This document shows, piece after piece, positions 8,249 to 15,710 of a DNA stretch of 37,457 bases (the first letter of the stretch is position 1; every line of letters begins with the position of its first letter). The DNA is from Mycobacterium sp. Its GTDB lineage: Bacteria; Actinomycetota; Actinomycetes; Mycobacteriales; Mycobacteriaceae. The stretch spans positions 1 through 37,457 of the forward strand of contig NZ_JAFAUS010000306.1 in the NCBI RefSeq assembly GCF_019243155.1, in the 5' to 3' direction. Below the pieces are notes generated by a model. It was not told where the DNA came from. It was given only the letters and a program-made list of their open reading frames with translations, and ran no database searches. A program made the position numbers and the translations under genes.

Positions 8249-9547
8249 ATGGAGGTGAACAAACCACGCCTCGACAGCGACGTCGAGGTGCATCAATACG
8301 TCGCCGAGACGGCCGTCCGGCTGCACGGCAGGCTGGGCGACGTCGCGTCGGCCATTCATCTTTCCCTGAAGGAACAGATCCCGGAGCTGCGTGGCGACCC
8401 GGCGATCGTCGAGCTGCTCGGCATCAGCGTCGAGAGCAATGTGGACACGATGCTGCATGCCCTGCGCTACAACATCGCGGTTGAGCGCGTCGAGGCGCCG
8501 ACCGCGGCGCTGGAGTACGCGCGCCGGCTGGCGCAGCATGGCATCCCTGTCAACGCTCTGGTCCGCGCCTACCGGCTTGGCCAACGACGCATGAATGAGC
8601 TGATTTTCGCCGAGCTGCGCGCGATCGAGGTTCCCGACGCGATACGGGTGGCGGTCCTCGAGGCGATCACCGGCGCGATGTACGAGTACATCGACTGGAT
8701 GTCACAGCAAGTGGTCGTGGTCTACGAGGACGAGCGCGAACGGTGGTTGGAAAATCAGAACAGCCTTCGCGGCATGCGGGTGCGCGAAGTGCTCGCCGCG
8801 AACAAGCCCATTGACGTCGACGCGGCAACCACATCGATTCGTTATCCGCTGCGGTGGCATCACCTTGGGCTGATCGTCTGGTATCCGGAATCGGGCACCG
8901 ACGGCGCCGGCGTCGACGACCTCGCTCGGTTGCAACGATTCGTCCGCGAACTCGGCGAAGCCATTGGCGCCCGACCGCTGTTCGTCGCCGCCGATCAAAG
9001 CTGCGGCTGGGTCTGGCTGCCGTATCGCGCGGTGTCGACCGACACCGTCGAGAGCGTCCGTCGATTCGCGCGGACCCGGCCCGAGGCGCCGAGCGTGGCC
9101 ATCGGCACGGTGGCGGGCGGCATCGAAGGCTTTCGTCGCTCCCACCGGGAGGCGTCGGAGGCCCGCGGCGTCGCGATCGTGCGGGAGCGCCAAGATTCCA
9201 CGGCGCCGACCATTATCGCCGCCACCGACCCCGGCTTATCGGTGGTGGCGCGCCTTGGCAGTGACGTGGCCGGCACCCGGGGATGGGTGGCCGACGTGCT
9301 CGGAGATCTCGCCTGCGATGACGAGAACGACGCGCGGCTGCGGGAGACGTTGCGGGTCTACCTGGCGTGCGGCTGCAGCTATAAGGTTGCGGCCGAGGAA
9401 CTCAATTTGCACTTCAACTCGGTGAAGTATCGCGTGGGCCGAGCCGTCGCCAGGCGCGGCCGCGAAATCGGCGGTGACCGGCTCGACGTTGAGCTGGCCT
9501 TGCTGGCGTGTCACTGGTACGGCAGCGCGGTGCTGCGGCCGAAATAA
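8249..9547 (+). CDS. PucR/CdaR-type transcriptional regulator
   Basis: From the ATG at 8249 the protein is 432 aa. An N-terminal helical sensory region (VHQYVAETAVRLHGRLGDVASAI, ALVRAYRLGQRRMNELIF) precedes a GGDEF-like middle and a C-terminal PucR helix-turn-helix (LRVYLACGCSYKVAAEELNLHFNSVKYRVGRA, quoted in part as CSYKVAAEELNLH). The start is uncertain: an ATG at 8147 follows GGGACGAAG, while 8249 lacks a clear ribosome-binding site. 8249 leaves 131 bp for the divergent promoters. Placement opposite the membrane protein/oxidoreductase pair suggests it controls them. Effector unknown. Confidence 0.8.
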   Translation: MEVNKPRLDSDVEVHQYVAETAVRLHGRLGDVASAIHLSLKEQIPELRGDPAIVELLGISVESNVDTMLHALRYNIAVERVEAPTAALEYARRLAQHGIPVNALVRAYRLGQRRMNELIFAELRAIEVPDAIRVAVLEAITGAMYEYIDWMSQQVVVVYEDERERWLENQNSLRGMRVREVLAANKPIDVDAATTSIRYPLRWHHLGLIVWYPESGTDGAGVDDLARLQRFVRELGEAIGARPLFVAADQSCGWVWLPYRAVSTDTVESVRRFARTRPEAPSVAIGTVAGGIEGFRRSHREASEARGVAIVRERQDSTAPTIIAATDPGLSVVARLGSDVAGTRGWVADVLGDLACDDENDARLRETLRVYLACGCSYKVAAEELNLHFNSVKYRVGRAVARRGREIGGDRLDVELALLACHWYGSAVLRPK

Positions 9548-9563
9548 GTTGGGCTGCAGGGGT

Positions 9564-9701
9564 CTACGCGAGGGTGGGTCGCGGGCGGGTGAGCGTCGTG
9601 GCGGGCCGGTTGGTCCCCATGATGACGTGCGCCACGGTGATGATCACCGGGACGAGGACGGGTGCTAGGACTACCAGCATGATGAAGGCGGGCAGCAACA
9701 T
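9564..9701 (-). CDS. Small single-span membrane protein (45 aa)
   Basis: The track lists an 89-aa frame, but the part from the ATG at 9701 is gene-like: MLLPAFIMLVVLAPVLVPVI begins a single hydrophobic span (about residues 2-28), then a short basic tail (TNRPATTLTRPRPTLA). AGGTG lies about 8 nt before this ATG. It is convergent with the PucR-type gene ending at 9547. No family recognised. A chance hydrophobic ORF is possible, but the ribosome-binding site and clean membrane topology argue for a real small protein. Confidence 0.5.
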   Translation of the reverse strand: MLLPAFIMLVVLAPVLVPVIITVAHVIMGTNRPATTLTRPRPTLA

Positions 9702-10022
9702 GGTTTCACCTACGTTTCCCCGCGAGGCGGAACAGTCGGATTGGTTTGTGGTACTTGAGCTGTGACGCGGCATTGCGTTCGGGAGGAAACTTAACGACGC
9801 CGGCCCCGCCGGGGGATGTCGTCGGCCGACCAACTTGCGACGCGCTTTTGTCTTCCCGCGACAAACGCGGCAAAGGAGCGCACAACTGCCGCTTCGCGGC
9901 GCAAGCGCGCCGCCCTTACACCAGCGGTTTCAGCCCCACATTGTGCGCGATACCTGTGCGCGATGCCGAATTGTGTCGCCGTGGACATTTCATTGAGGTC
10001 GAATTGGGTTAATGATATTCCA
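9702..10022. other. Intergenic region between small membrane gene and HdeD-like gene
   Basis: These 321 bases lack a convincing gene; track ORFs here are short and out of normal codon use. They must carry the promoters of both divergent genes. I could not assign boxes with confidence. There is no Shine-Dalgarno sequence next to the ATG at 10023, and the AT-rich stretch GGGTTAATGATATT just before it could hold a -10. Confidence 0.4.
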
Positions 10023-10607
10023 ATGACGAATACCAATCAGACCGTTGTCGAAGGTCCATTGCAGCAGCTTGCTCGCAGTGCGTGGCAATTGTTGCTGCTC
10101 ATCGGTGTGGGAGCCGTGGCACTTGGTGTCATCGTGCTCGCCTGGCCAGGCAAGACGCTGTTTGTGGCCGGCGTCCTGTTCGGCATCTACTTGGTGTTTT
10201 CCGGAGTCGGATACGTGTTTGCCGCCTTTGGCACACACGCCGGGGCCGCAATGAGAGTGTTGACATTCATCACCGGGGTCGTATCGCTGGTTCTGGGTTT
10301 CTTCTGCTTCCGAGACAAATTCGAGGCCGTGACGCTTTTGGCCTTATGGGTCGGCATCAGCTGGGTGTTCCGTGGAATGACACTGCTCGCGGCTGCGCTT
10401 TCCTTCGACCACATGCCCGGACGCGGCTGGCAGGCGTTCTCAGGCCTGATCATCGTTATCGGCGGTGGGGTGATGATCATTTCCCCGCTCGATTCGATCG
10501 CAGTCCTGACGCTGGTAGCCGGCTGCTGGCTGATCGTCATCGGCATCATGGACGTCATCTCGGCGTTCCAAGTTCGCAGTCGGGCAAAACACGTCGCCGC
10601 CGCCTAG
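10023..10607 (+). CDS. HdeD/DUF308-family membrane protein
   Basis: From the ATG at 10023 (MTNTNQTVVEGPLQQL) the 194-aa protein has six hydrophobic segments in three paired repeats, starting LLLLIGVGAVALGVIVLAWP and ending SIAVLTLVAGCWLIVIGIMDV. This repeat pattern and the short N- and C-tails fit the HdeD acid-resistance family. The track start at 9816 adds a low-quality 69-residue stretch. A second HdeD-like gene lies 1.3 kb away at 11945. HdeD proteins are linked to acid or envelope stress in enterics; the role in mycobacteria is not known to me. Confidence 0.83.
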   Translation: MTNTNQTVVEGPLQQLARSAWQLLLLIGVGAVALGVIVLAWPGKTLFVAGVLFGIYLVFSGVGYVFAAFGTHAGAAMRVLTFITGVVSLVLGFFCFRDKFEAVTLLALWVGISWVFRGMTLLAAALSFDHMPGRGWQAFSGLIIVIGGGVMIISPLDSIAVLTLVAGCWLIVIGIMDVISAFQVRSRAKHVAAA

Positions 10608-10714
10608 GGCGGTCGCGGCTCGAAACGTTTCAGAGTCCCGGCGACAACGGTGTCGATCTTTTTCGTTTCCTAGCCACAAGTGCCGGGACGGGTGGGCTCT
10701 ATAAGGTCCGCTGC

Positions 10715-11914
10715 ATGAAAACCGACACGAAGAGCGATATCGATCCACACCAGGTCGCCGACGTCGCGGATGCGGTCTACCGCAGAACCGATGAAGTGTC
10801 GATCGGGCTCGCGGGCGCAATCACCCGCGAGGTGCGGCCCTACCGGGCGACCGTCGCGGTGCCGTTCGAAGTTGTGGCCGCCAGTTGTGCGGCCCACCTG
10901 GAAGCGATCTTCGGAGCGATCGCCACGGGCGCTGAATTCAACGTGACACCGGCTACCCGCGTGGGAGTCCAGCAGGCACGTGACGGAGTGCCGCTGCCGT
11001 CGGTGATGGAGGCCTATCGGGTCGGCTTTCGGGATGTGTGGGAAATCGTCGCGGTTGAGGTAGCGACGAGGCCTCGCGCCGCAGGCGCCGTATTGCGCAC
11101 GCTGACAGCTCAATTGATGATCGCCCAGGATCTGTTCACCGCCGCGATGGCGGATGGATACCGACAGGAGCAGACCCGCCGGGTCGTGGGCGACGAGACG
11201 CAGCGCTCGGTGCTCATAGACGCGCTGCTGCACGGCCGGCTCATCGAGCAGTGCAGCCTCTGGGAGGCAGCCGACTACCTTCGGCTGCCTAGCGCCGGTC
11301 CGTATGTCGTCGTCGCCGCTGATGACGTGGTCTCCGGGTTGGCAGCGCTACCGGATATCGAGGCGAAACTGCGCAGCCTCGACATGGCCTCGGCATGGCG
11401 GGGACTGCCGGACATCGAAGTCGGAATCGTGCATGTCAAGACTGACTGTCACCTGGCCGCGCTGCTGGCGCTGTTGTCCCGGGCGGCCATTGCCCGGGTT
11501 GGGGTCAGCGCCCGCTTCGAGGATCTGCGCGGTACGGCGCGGGCGCTGCATCAGGCGCGGGTGACGCTGCGGGGTCGGGCAGACAAGAGCTCGCCGGTGT
11601 CCGTCTTTGACGGCTCCATCCTGGCCACCGCTGCAGTCAGCGCTCCCGAAGTGCTGGTCGAACTCGCGCAACCGGTGATTCAGTGTTTCGCAGATCTTGG
11701 CGACGAGGAGAGGGAAGTCCTTTTCGAAACCTTCAGGGCATGGCTGGACAACGCCGGGTCGATGCGCAGCGCCGGGGAGGTTTTGTTCTGTCACGCGAAC
11801 ACCGTCCGCTATCGGATGCATCGCATCGAGGAGCGCACCGGCCGTTCCCTGACCCGACCGCGTGATGTGGCCGAACTGTGTCTGGTCTTCGAGGTGTACC
11901 GCCGTCTCATGTAA
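10715..11914 (+). CDS. PucR/CdaR-type transcriptional regulator (second copy)
   Basis: The ATG at 10715 (MKTDTKSDIDPHQVADVAD) has AAGG about 8 nt upstream and yields 399 aa. The track start at 10082 runs through the HdeD gene in another frame. The N-terminal helical region (PSVMEAYRVGFRDVWE) parallels ALVRAYRLGQRRMNEL in the regulator at 8249. The C-terminal helix-turn-helix reads SAGEVLFCHANTVRYRMHRI, the PucR (HTH_30) signature. It lies between two HdeD-like genes and probably regulates one or both. An intrinsic terminator follows at 11926. Confidence 0.85.
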   Translation: MKTDTKSDIDPHQVADVADAVYRRTDEVSIGLAGAITREVRPYRATVAVPFEVVAASCAAHLEAIFGAIATGAEFNVTPATRVGVQQARDGVPLPSVMEAYRVGFRDVWEIVAVEVATRPRAAGAVLRTLTAQLMIAQDLFTAAMADGYRQEQTRRVVGDETQRSVLIDALLHGRLIEQCSLWEAADYLRLPSAGPYVVVAADDVVSGLAALPDIEAKLRSLDMASAWRGLPDIEVGIVHVKTDCHLAALLALLSRAAIARVGVSARFEDLRGTARALHQARVTLRGRADKSSPVSVFDGSILATAAVSAPEVLVELAQPVIQCFADLGDEEREVLFETFRAWLDNAGSMRSAGEVLFCHANTVRYRMHRIEERTGRSLTRPRDVAELCLVFEVYRRLM

Positions 11915-11925
11915 CGAGTCGTAAT

Positions 11926-11946
11926 GCGTTGGTGTGCAACGCTTTT
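11926..11946 (+). terminator. Intrinsic terminator after the second PucR-type gene
   Basis: GCGTTG-GTGTG-CAACGC followed by TTTT forms a 6-bp stem, 5-nt loop and U-run, 11 nt after the stop of the regulator. The U-run overlaps the stop codon of the convergent HdeD-like gene. U-rich intrinsic terminators are uncommon in mycobacteria, so this one stands out. Confidence 0.6.
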
Positions 11947-12532
11947 AACGAGCTAGTCGCACGTGCACCCTGCGGACGACGAAAGCCATTGCGACCTCGC
12001 CGATACCGTGCGCGACAGTGCCCGCGGTGGTCCAGGTCAGCAGGGTGATGATCGGCGCATGCAACGAACCCGCGATGTGCAACCCGATTGCGAGCTCGCA
12101 GAGGCTCGCGATCGCCGGCACCCACCACGCGCGTTCGCGCATGGCGGCCAGTGCGGTGAGAAGGCCGACAGCGCCCCACACGACGAACAGCAGACTCATC
12201 ACCGCGGTCAGTGCGACGAAGGTTGCTTTCGCGCTTAGCAATGCCACGACGCCCGCGACGACGAACACCACCGCCACCAACCCGCGAGTAATCCGAGCGC
12301 CCTTCGACGAAATCGCGCCCTCCAGTGCTTCGGTGGCCGCGGCCACCAAACACAACACTCCAACGAGCTTGGCGAGAGCCGTAACGGTTTCGTAGGCGAA
12401 GCGGGGGATCGCGAAACCGATCGCGAGCCAGATCACGCCGACGATGAGAAGCAGCCACCAGTAGCGGGTCTTCGCCCCGAGGGTATCGGTGAGGTGGGCG
12501 ACGACATCGCGCAATTTTCCTGACGGCGCCAT
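11945..12532 (-). CDS. HdeD/DUF308-family membrane protein (second copy)
   Basis: From the ATG at 12532 (MAPSGKLRDVVAHLTDTL) the protein is 195 aa with six hydrophobic segments in pairs (WWLLLIVGVIWLAIGFAI; GLVAVVFVVAGVVALLSA; APIITLLTWTTAGTVAHG). It is a diverged relative of the protein at 10023. The track start at 12772 reads backwards through the neighbouring gene. It follows the helical-protein gene by 32 nt on the same strand, so the two are probably co-transcribed. No clear ribosome-binding site precedes the chosen ATG. Confidence 0.8.
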   Translation of the reverse strand: MAPSGKLRDVVAHLTDTLGAKTRYWWLLLIVGVIWLAIGFAIPRFAYETVTALAKLVGVLCLVAAATEALEGAISSKGARITRGLVAVVFVVAGVVALLSAKATFVALTAVMSLLFVVWGAVGLLTALAAMRERAWWVPAIASLCELAIGLHIAGSLHAPIITLLTWTTAGTVAHGIGEVAMAFVVRRVHVRLAR

Positions 12533-12564
12533 GGAAATGTCAGTCTGCAAGATCGCTGCTGCGA

Positions 12565-12993
12565 TCAGCGGCGCAATGCCTCTGCTTCGGCGCGCGCGGA
12601 CATCGCGTCCAGCGCCGCGGACTCGGCTTCGTCGACAGCGGCCGCCGCGAAATCGATCGCATCGAGCGCATAAGACAGGGCTATATTGGCGTCCGTGTCC
12701 GCCATTTCGGCGTCGACTTTTTCTTTCTTTTCTTTTACCGAGGTCTGCACCTTCGCGACATGCGCCTGCCATTTTTCGCGGATGTCTTGCCAGTGTGACG
12801 AGGCCTTGTCGCGTGCGCTATCCGCGTTGGCTTTCAACTGATTTGCCGCTGCGGTTGCCCTCTCTCGTGCACTCGCGGCGTCGGCGGCCAGCTGATCCCT
12901 GGTGCGCTGACCGGCCGCACGGAGATGTTGTGTCGCCGTGTTCGCTTGGTCGGAGATCTTCTCGAACTGTGCGCTCAGGTCCTTGTTTGCCAT
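12565..12993 (-). CDS. Ala/Lys/Glu-rich helical protein, function unknown
   Basis: The ATG at 12993 (MANKDLSAQFEKISDQAN) has AAAGGAG about 6 nt upstream, a near-ideal site, and gives 142 aa. Almost the whole chain is predicted amphipathic helix or coiled coil, rich in Ala, Lys, Glu and Asp, with no Cys and no membrane span (for example QLAADAASARERATAAANQL). It recalls apolipoprotein-like or LEA-like stress proteins, which is an impression rather than an assignment. It is the first gene of an operon with the HdeD-like gene. Confidence 0.8.
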   Translation of the reverse strand: MANKDLSAQFEKISDQANTATQHLRAAGQRTRDQLAADAASARERATAAANQLKANADSARDKASSHWQDIREKWQAHVAKVQTSVKEKKEKVDAEMADTDANIALSYALDAIDFAAAAVDEAESAALDAMSARAEAEALRR

Positions 12994-13120
12994 CGGAACT
13001 CCTTTGCTCAAGGGGCTAGTCGCCCACGCCTTGATCGTCTGCGACTGGCGCCCGATGGGCATTGTTCGCGCAGACACGATCATCGAGCGGAAAATGTTCT
13101 GCACCACAAGTGGGGAGGAC

Positions 13121-13603
13121 TCAAGCGCGGATCTCGGCGGTGACAGCGCCGGTCAGCCGGATCAGATCCTGCGGTGCGACCGCGACGTCCCAGCCGCGGC
13201 GCCCCGCACTGCAGAAAATCCGATCCCACCCGAGCGCACCCGAATCGACCACGGTGGGCAGGCGCCTACGTTGCCCGAACGGCGAAACGGCGCCAACCAC
13301 ATAACCGGTGGCCCGCTCGGCGGCGGCGGCCTCGGCCATGCCCGCTTTGGCCGCTCCCAGGGCCGAAGCGGCCGCCTTCAGCGAAAGTCGGCTCGGGACG
13401 GGCAATATCGCGACGGCCAGCCCGTCGGGCACGGCGATAATCAGGGTCTTGTAAACCTGCTCGGGCGCAATGCCTTCCGTCCTGGTCAGCTCCTCGACGG
13501 CTTCGGCGCCGAACGACTCCGCCCGCGAGTCGTGGTCGAACTTCAGGATCTGGTGCGGCACACCGGCTTTGGCGAGTGCGGCGATAGCCGGTGTGGCAGC
13601 CAC
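13121..13603 (-). CDS. YbaK/ProX-type aminoacyl-tRNA deacylase
   Basis: From the GTG at 13603 (VAATPAIAALAKAGVPHQIL) the protein is 160 aa, normal for YbaK. Typical features are the HQILKFDHD strand, EQVYKTLII with the conserved Lys, LPVPSRLSLK, and the closing GYVVGAVSPFGQRRRLPTVVD. YbaK clears mischarged Cys-tRNA(Pro). The start lies 4 nt after the SDR stop, so the two are co-transcribed. The track extends it upstream through the SDR gene in another frame. From memory, M. tuberculosis has this gene broken as Rv3224A/Rv3224B; here it is intact. Confidence 0.87.
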   Translation of the reverse strand: MAATPAIAALAKAGVPHQILKFDHDSRAESFGAEAVEELTRTEGIAPEQVYKTLIIAVPDGLAVAILPVPSRLSLKAAASALGAAKAGMAEAAAAERATGYVVGAVSPFGQRRRLPTVVDSGALGWDRIFCSAGRRGWDVAVAPQDLIRLTGAVTAEIRA

Positions 13604-13607
13604 TAGG

Positions 13608-14456
13608 TTAAGAGCCGGAGTACCCCGGCGGGTTGACGCCGTCGACCCAGAAGTCGACGCCCAGCTCCGAACCCGGGATGCAGTCGTACACCGACAGGTC
13701 CTTGACTCCGGAGTCGACGAGCACGTCCTCGCACAGCAGCATGTTGCCGGTGAACTCCTTGGCCGGCTTGTTGAGGATGACGTAGGCCGCGTCGGAGTAG
13801 ATCTCGGGCTTGCGGGCGCGTCCCATCGCCTCGTCACCGCCCAGCAGGTTCTGCACCGCGGCGGTGGCCACCAGCGTGCGCGGCCACAGCGTGTTCGACG
13901 CGATGCCCTCGGAGCGCATCTCCTCGGCGATGCCCAGCGCGCACAGCGTCATGCCGAACTTGGCCATCATGTACGCCGTCGGCTTCAGCCACTCGCTACC
14001 CAACAGCACCGGCGGCGAAAGCGTCAGGACGTGCGGATTCTCCCGGCCCTTCATGTGGGCGAGGCACGCCTGCGAGACCGCGTAGGTGCCGCGGACCTGA
14101 ATGCCGTTCATCAGGTCGAAGCGCTTCATCGGCACCTCGGCGATGGAGCCCAGGTTGATCGCCGACGCGTTGTTGACGCAGATGTCGATGCCGCCGAACT
14201 GCTCGACGGTCTTGGCCACCGCGGCCTCCACGGAGTCCGGCTCGCGGACGTCCCCGACGATCGGCAGTGCCTGGCCGCCGGCTTCCTCGAGCTCCTTGGC
14301 GGCGGTGAAGACCGTCCCCGGCAACTTCGGATGCGGCTCGGCGGTCTTGGCGATCAGGGCGATGTTGGCTCCGTCACTGGCGGCCCGTTTCGCGATCGCG
14401 AGGCCGATTCCGCGACTGGCGCCGGAGATGAACATGGTTTTGCCTTTAAGGGACAT
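13608..14456 (-). CDS. SDR family oxidoreductase, Rv3224 ortholog
   Basis: The 282-aa protein matches the length I recall for Rv3224. GASRGIG binds the cofactor, VNNASAI follows, and the active site is TAYMMAKFG (YxxxK) with Ser in LTLSPPVLLG. The sequence resembles HSDL2-type SDRs. Rv3224 is annotated as possibly iron-regulated, but I see no IdeR box here. TAGTGT ends 6 nt before the ATG, fitting a leaderless transcript. It diverges from sigH and is followed by ybaK. Substrate unknown. Confidence 0.9.
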   Translation of the reverse strand: MSLKGKTMFISGASRGIGLAIAKRAASDGANIALIAKTAEPHPKLPGTVFTAAKELEEAGGQALPIVGDVREPDSVEAAVAKTVEQFGGIDICVNNASAINLGSIAEVPMKRFDLMNGIQVRGTYAVSQACLAHMKGRENPHVLTLSPPVLLGSEWLKPTAYMMAKFGMTLCALGIAEEMRSEGIASNTLWPRTLVATAAVQNLLGGDEAMGRARKPEIYSDAAYVILNKPAKEFTGNMLLCEDVLVDSGVKDLSVYDCIPGSELGVDFWVDGVNPPGYSGS

Positions 14457-14462
14457 GGCGTC

Positions 14463-14468
14463 ACACTA
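14463..14468 (-). promoter_or_regulatory. -10 box for leaderless transcript of the Rv3224-like SDR
   Basis: TAGTGT on the minus strand fits TANNNT and leaves exactly 6 nt to the ATG at 14456. There is no Shine-Dalgarno sequence. Leaderless mRNAs are common in mycobacteria. Confidence 0.5.
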
Positions 14469-14521
14469 ACGTCCTGCGCAAACCGGTCCTAGAAGAGGGG
14501 GAAGCCGACGGCCGGGCGGGC

Positions 14522-14548
14522 GGAAATAGCGTGCCGAGCGCCGATGTT
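14522..14548 (+). promoter_or_regulatory. Candidate SigH-dependent promoter of sigH
   Basis: GGAAAT (14522-14527), 17 nt, then TGTT (14545-14548) fits the recalled SigH/SigR consensus GGAAYA-N16-18-CGTT apart from single changes. It lies about 80 nt before the upstream GTG start, so it would drive a transcript covering the extended reading frame. SigH autoregulation is established in M. tuberculosis; this position is inferred. Confidence 0.5.
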
Positions 14549-14616
14549 AAAACAATCGGTCTTCGATGTTTGCGTGGCAGCCCGGGCAGACACTGTCGGG
14601 AGCAGCCTTTAGATTG

Positions 14617-14759
14617 AAAGGAGCAGTTTGGTGTCAGCGGCGACGAGCCTGTTGGACAGTCCAGTGGGCGCAGAGCGGTTGGCTTGCTTCCTTGCGAGTC
14701 CGAGTGCGCTTCGATTGCCGCCCGGTAGCACCGCAGCAGAAGGGACCGGGGTTATCCAA
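14617..14759 (+). other. Probable N-terminal extension of SigH (long isoform), with its ribosome-binding site
   Basis: AAAGGAG at 14617-14623 is a strong ribosome-binding site 7 nt before a GTG at 14631, in frame with sigH. Translation from there adds 43 residues ([20 protein letters not shown] at the start) before the usual MADSDGV. The usual ATG at 14760 has only GAAGGGA about 14 nt away. Streptomyces SigR makes an unstable longer isoform from a stress-induced promoter, and a similar mycobacterial SigH form has been reported; this layout matches that design. Confidence 0.6.
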
Positions 14760-15404
14760 ATGGCCGATTCAGACGGCGTCATAGACGAAGAGAGTCCCCA
14801 ACGATCTGAGGAATCAGATGCGGAATTGACGGCGCGGTTCGAACGCGACGCGATTCCGCTGCTCGACCAGCTTTACGGTGGTGCGTTGCGCATGACGCGG
14901 AATCCCGCGGACGCCGAAGATTTGCTGCAAGAGACGATGGTAAAAGCGTATGCGGGATTCCGCTCCTTCCGGGCCGGCACCAACCTGAAGGCGTGGCTGT
15001 ACCGGATCCTGACCAACACCTACATCAACAGCTATCGCAAAAAGCAGCGTCAACCTGCGGAGTATCCGACCGAAGAAATCACCGACTGGCAGTTGGCGTC
15101 GAACGCCGAACATTCGTCAACCGGGTTGCGTTCGGCCGAGGTCGAAGCGCTGGAATCGTTGCCGGATTCAGAGATCAAAGACGCGCTGCAGGCTTTGCCG
15201 GAGGAATTCCGGATGGCGGTCTATTACGCCGACGTCGAGGGGTTTCCGTATAAAGAAATCGCGGAAATCATGGAGACGCCGATCGGGACGGTAATGTCTC
15301 GGCTGCACCGCGGCAGACGCCAGCTGCGCGGGCTGTTGGCCGACGTGGCCAAAGAGCGAGGCTTCAATCGCGGTCACCAGGCGCACGAGGAGGTGTCGTC
15401 ATGA
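14760..15404 (+). CDS. sigH: ECF sigma factor SigH
   Basis: The 214-aa protein from ATG 14760 (MADSDGV) is nearly identical to recalled M. tuberculosis SigH through the core. Region 2 includes [20 protein letters not shown] and [20 protein letters not shown]. Region 4 has [20 protein letters not shown] and [14 protein letters not shown], the -35-binding helix. SigH directs the response to thiol-oxidative and heat stress (thioredoxin and chaperone genes). It is co-transcribed with its anti-sigma gene rshA, whose ATG overlaps the sigH TGA. An alternative start at GTG 14631 may also be used. Confidence 0.97.
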   Translation: MADSDGVIDEESPQRSEESDAELTARFERDAIPLLDQLYGGALRMTRNPADAEDLLQETMVKAYAGFRSFRAGTNLKAWLYRILTNTYINSYRKKQRQPAEYPTEEITDWQLASNAEHSSTGLRSAEVEALESLPDSEIKDALQALPEEFRMAVYYADVEGFPYKEIAEIMETPIGTVMSRLHRGRRQLRGLLADVAKERGFNRGHQAHEEVSS

Positions 15405-15700
15405 ACGAGTTTCCCAGCAAGGGCGACGCGTGCCCGAACGACGATTCCCACGGCGGCGTCGGCTGTGCCGAGGTAATCGCCGAGGTATGGACCCTGCTCG
15501 ACGGCGAATGCACACCCGAAGCCAAAGAAAGGCTGCGCCAGCACCTCGAGGCTTGCCCCGGATGCTTCAAGCATTACGGGCTCGAAGAGCGCATCAAAGC
15601 GCTGGTCGCCAGCAAATGCAGAGGTGAGAAAGCCCCCGAGGGATTACGTGAGCGGCTGCGCCTGGAGATCCGGCGCACCACCATCATTCGGGGTGTGTAG
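15401..15700 (+). CDS. rshA: Zinc-binding anti-sigma factor RshA
   Basis: A 99-aa ZAS-family protein. The HLEACPGC segment carries the HxxxCxxC zinc and redox motif; an upstream Cys (GECTPEAK) and a C-terminal Cys (ASKCRGEK) are also present. In M. tuberculosis RshA binds SigH under reducing conditions and releases it on oxidation. AGGAGGT lies 6 nt before the ATG, within the sigH end, and the ATG overlaps the sigH stop (ATGA), so the two are translationally coupled. Confidence 0.95.
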   Translation: MNEFPSKGDACPNDDSHGGVGCAEVIAEVWTLLDGECTPEAKERLRQHLEACPGCFKHYGLEERIKALVASKCRGEKAPEGLRERLRLEIRRTTIIRGV

Positions 15701-15710
15701 TAGCCGTCGG

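Noticed and set aside
13600-13612. CACTAGGTTAAGA resembling half of an IdeR iron box
   Set aside because: It spans the stop of the SDR and the start of ybaK within an operon, only one half matches, and no promoter is expected there.
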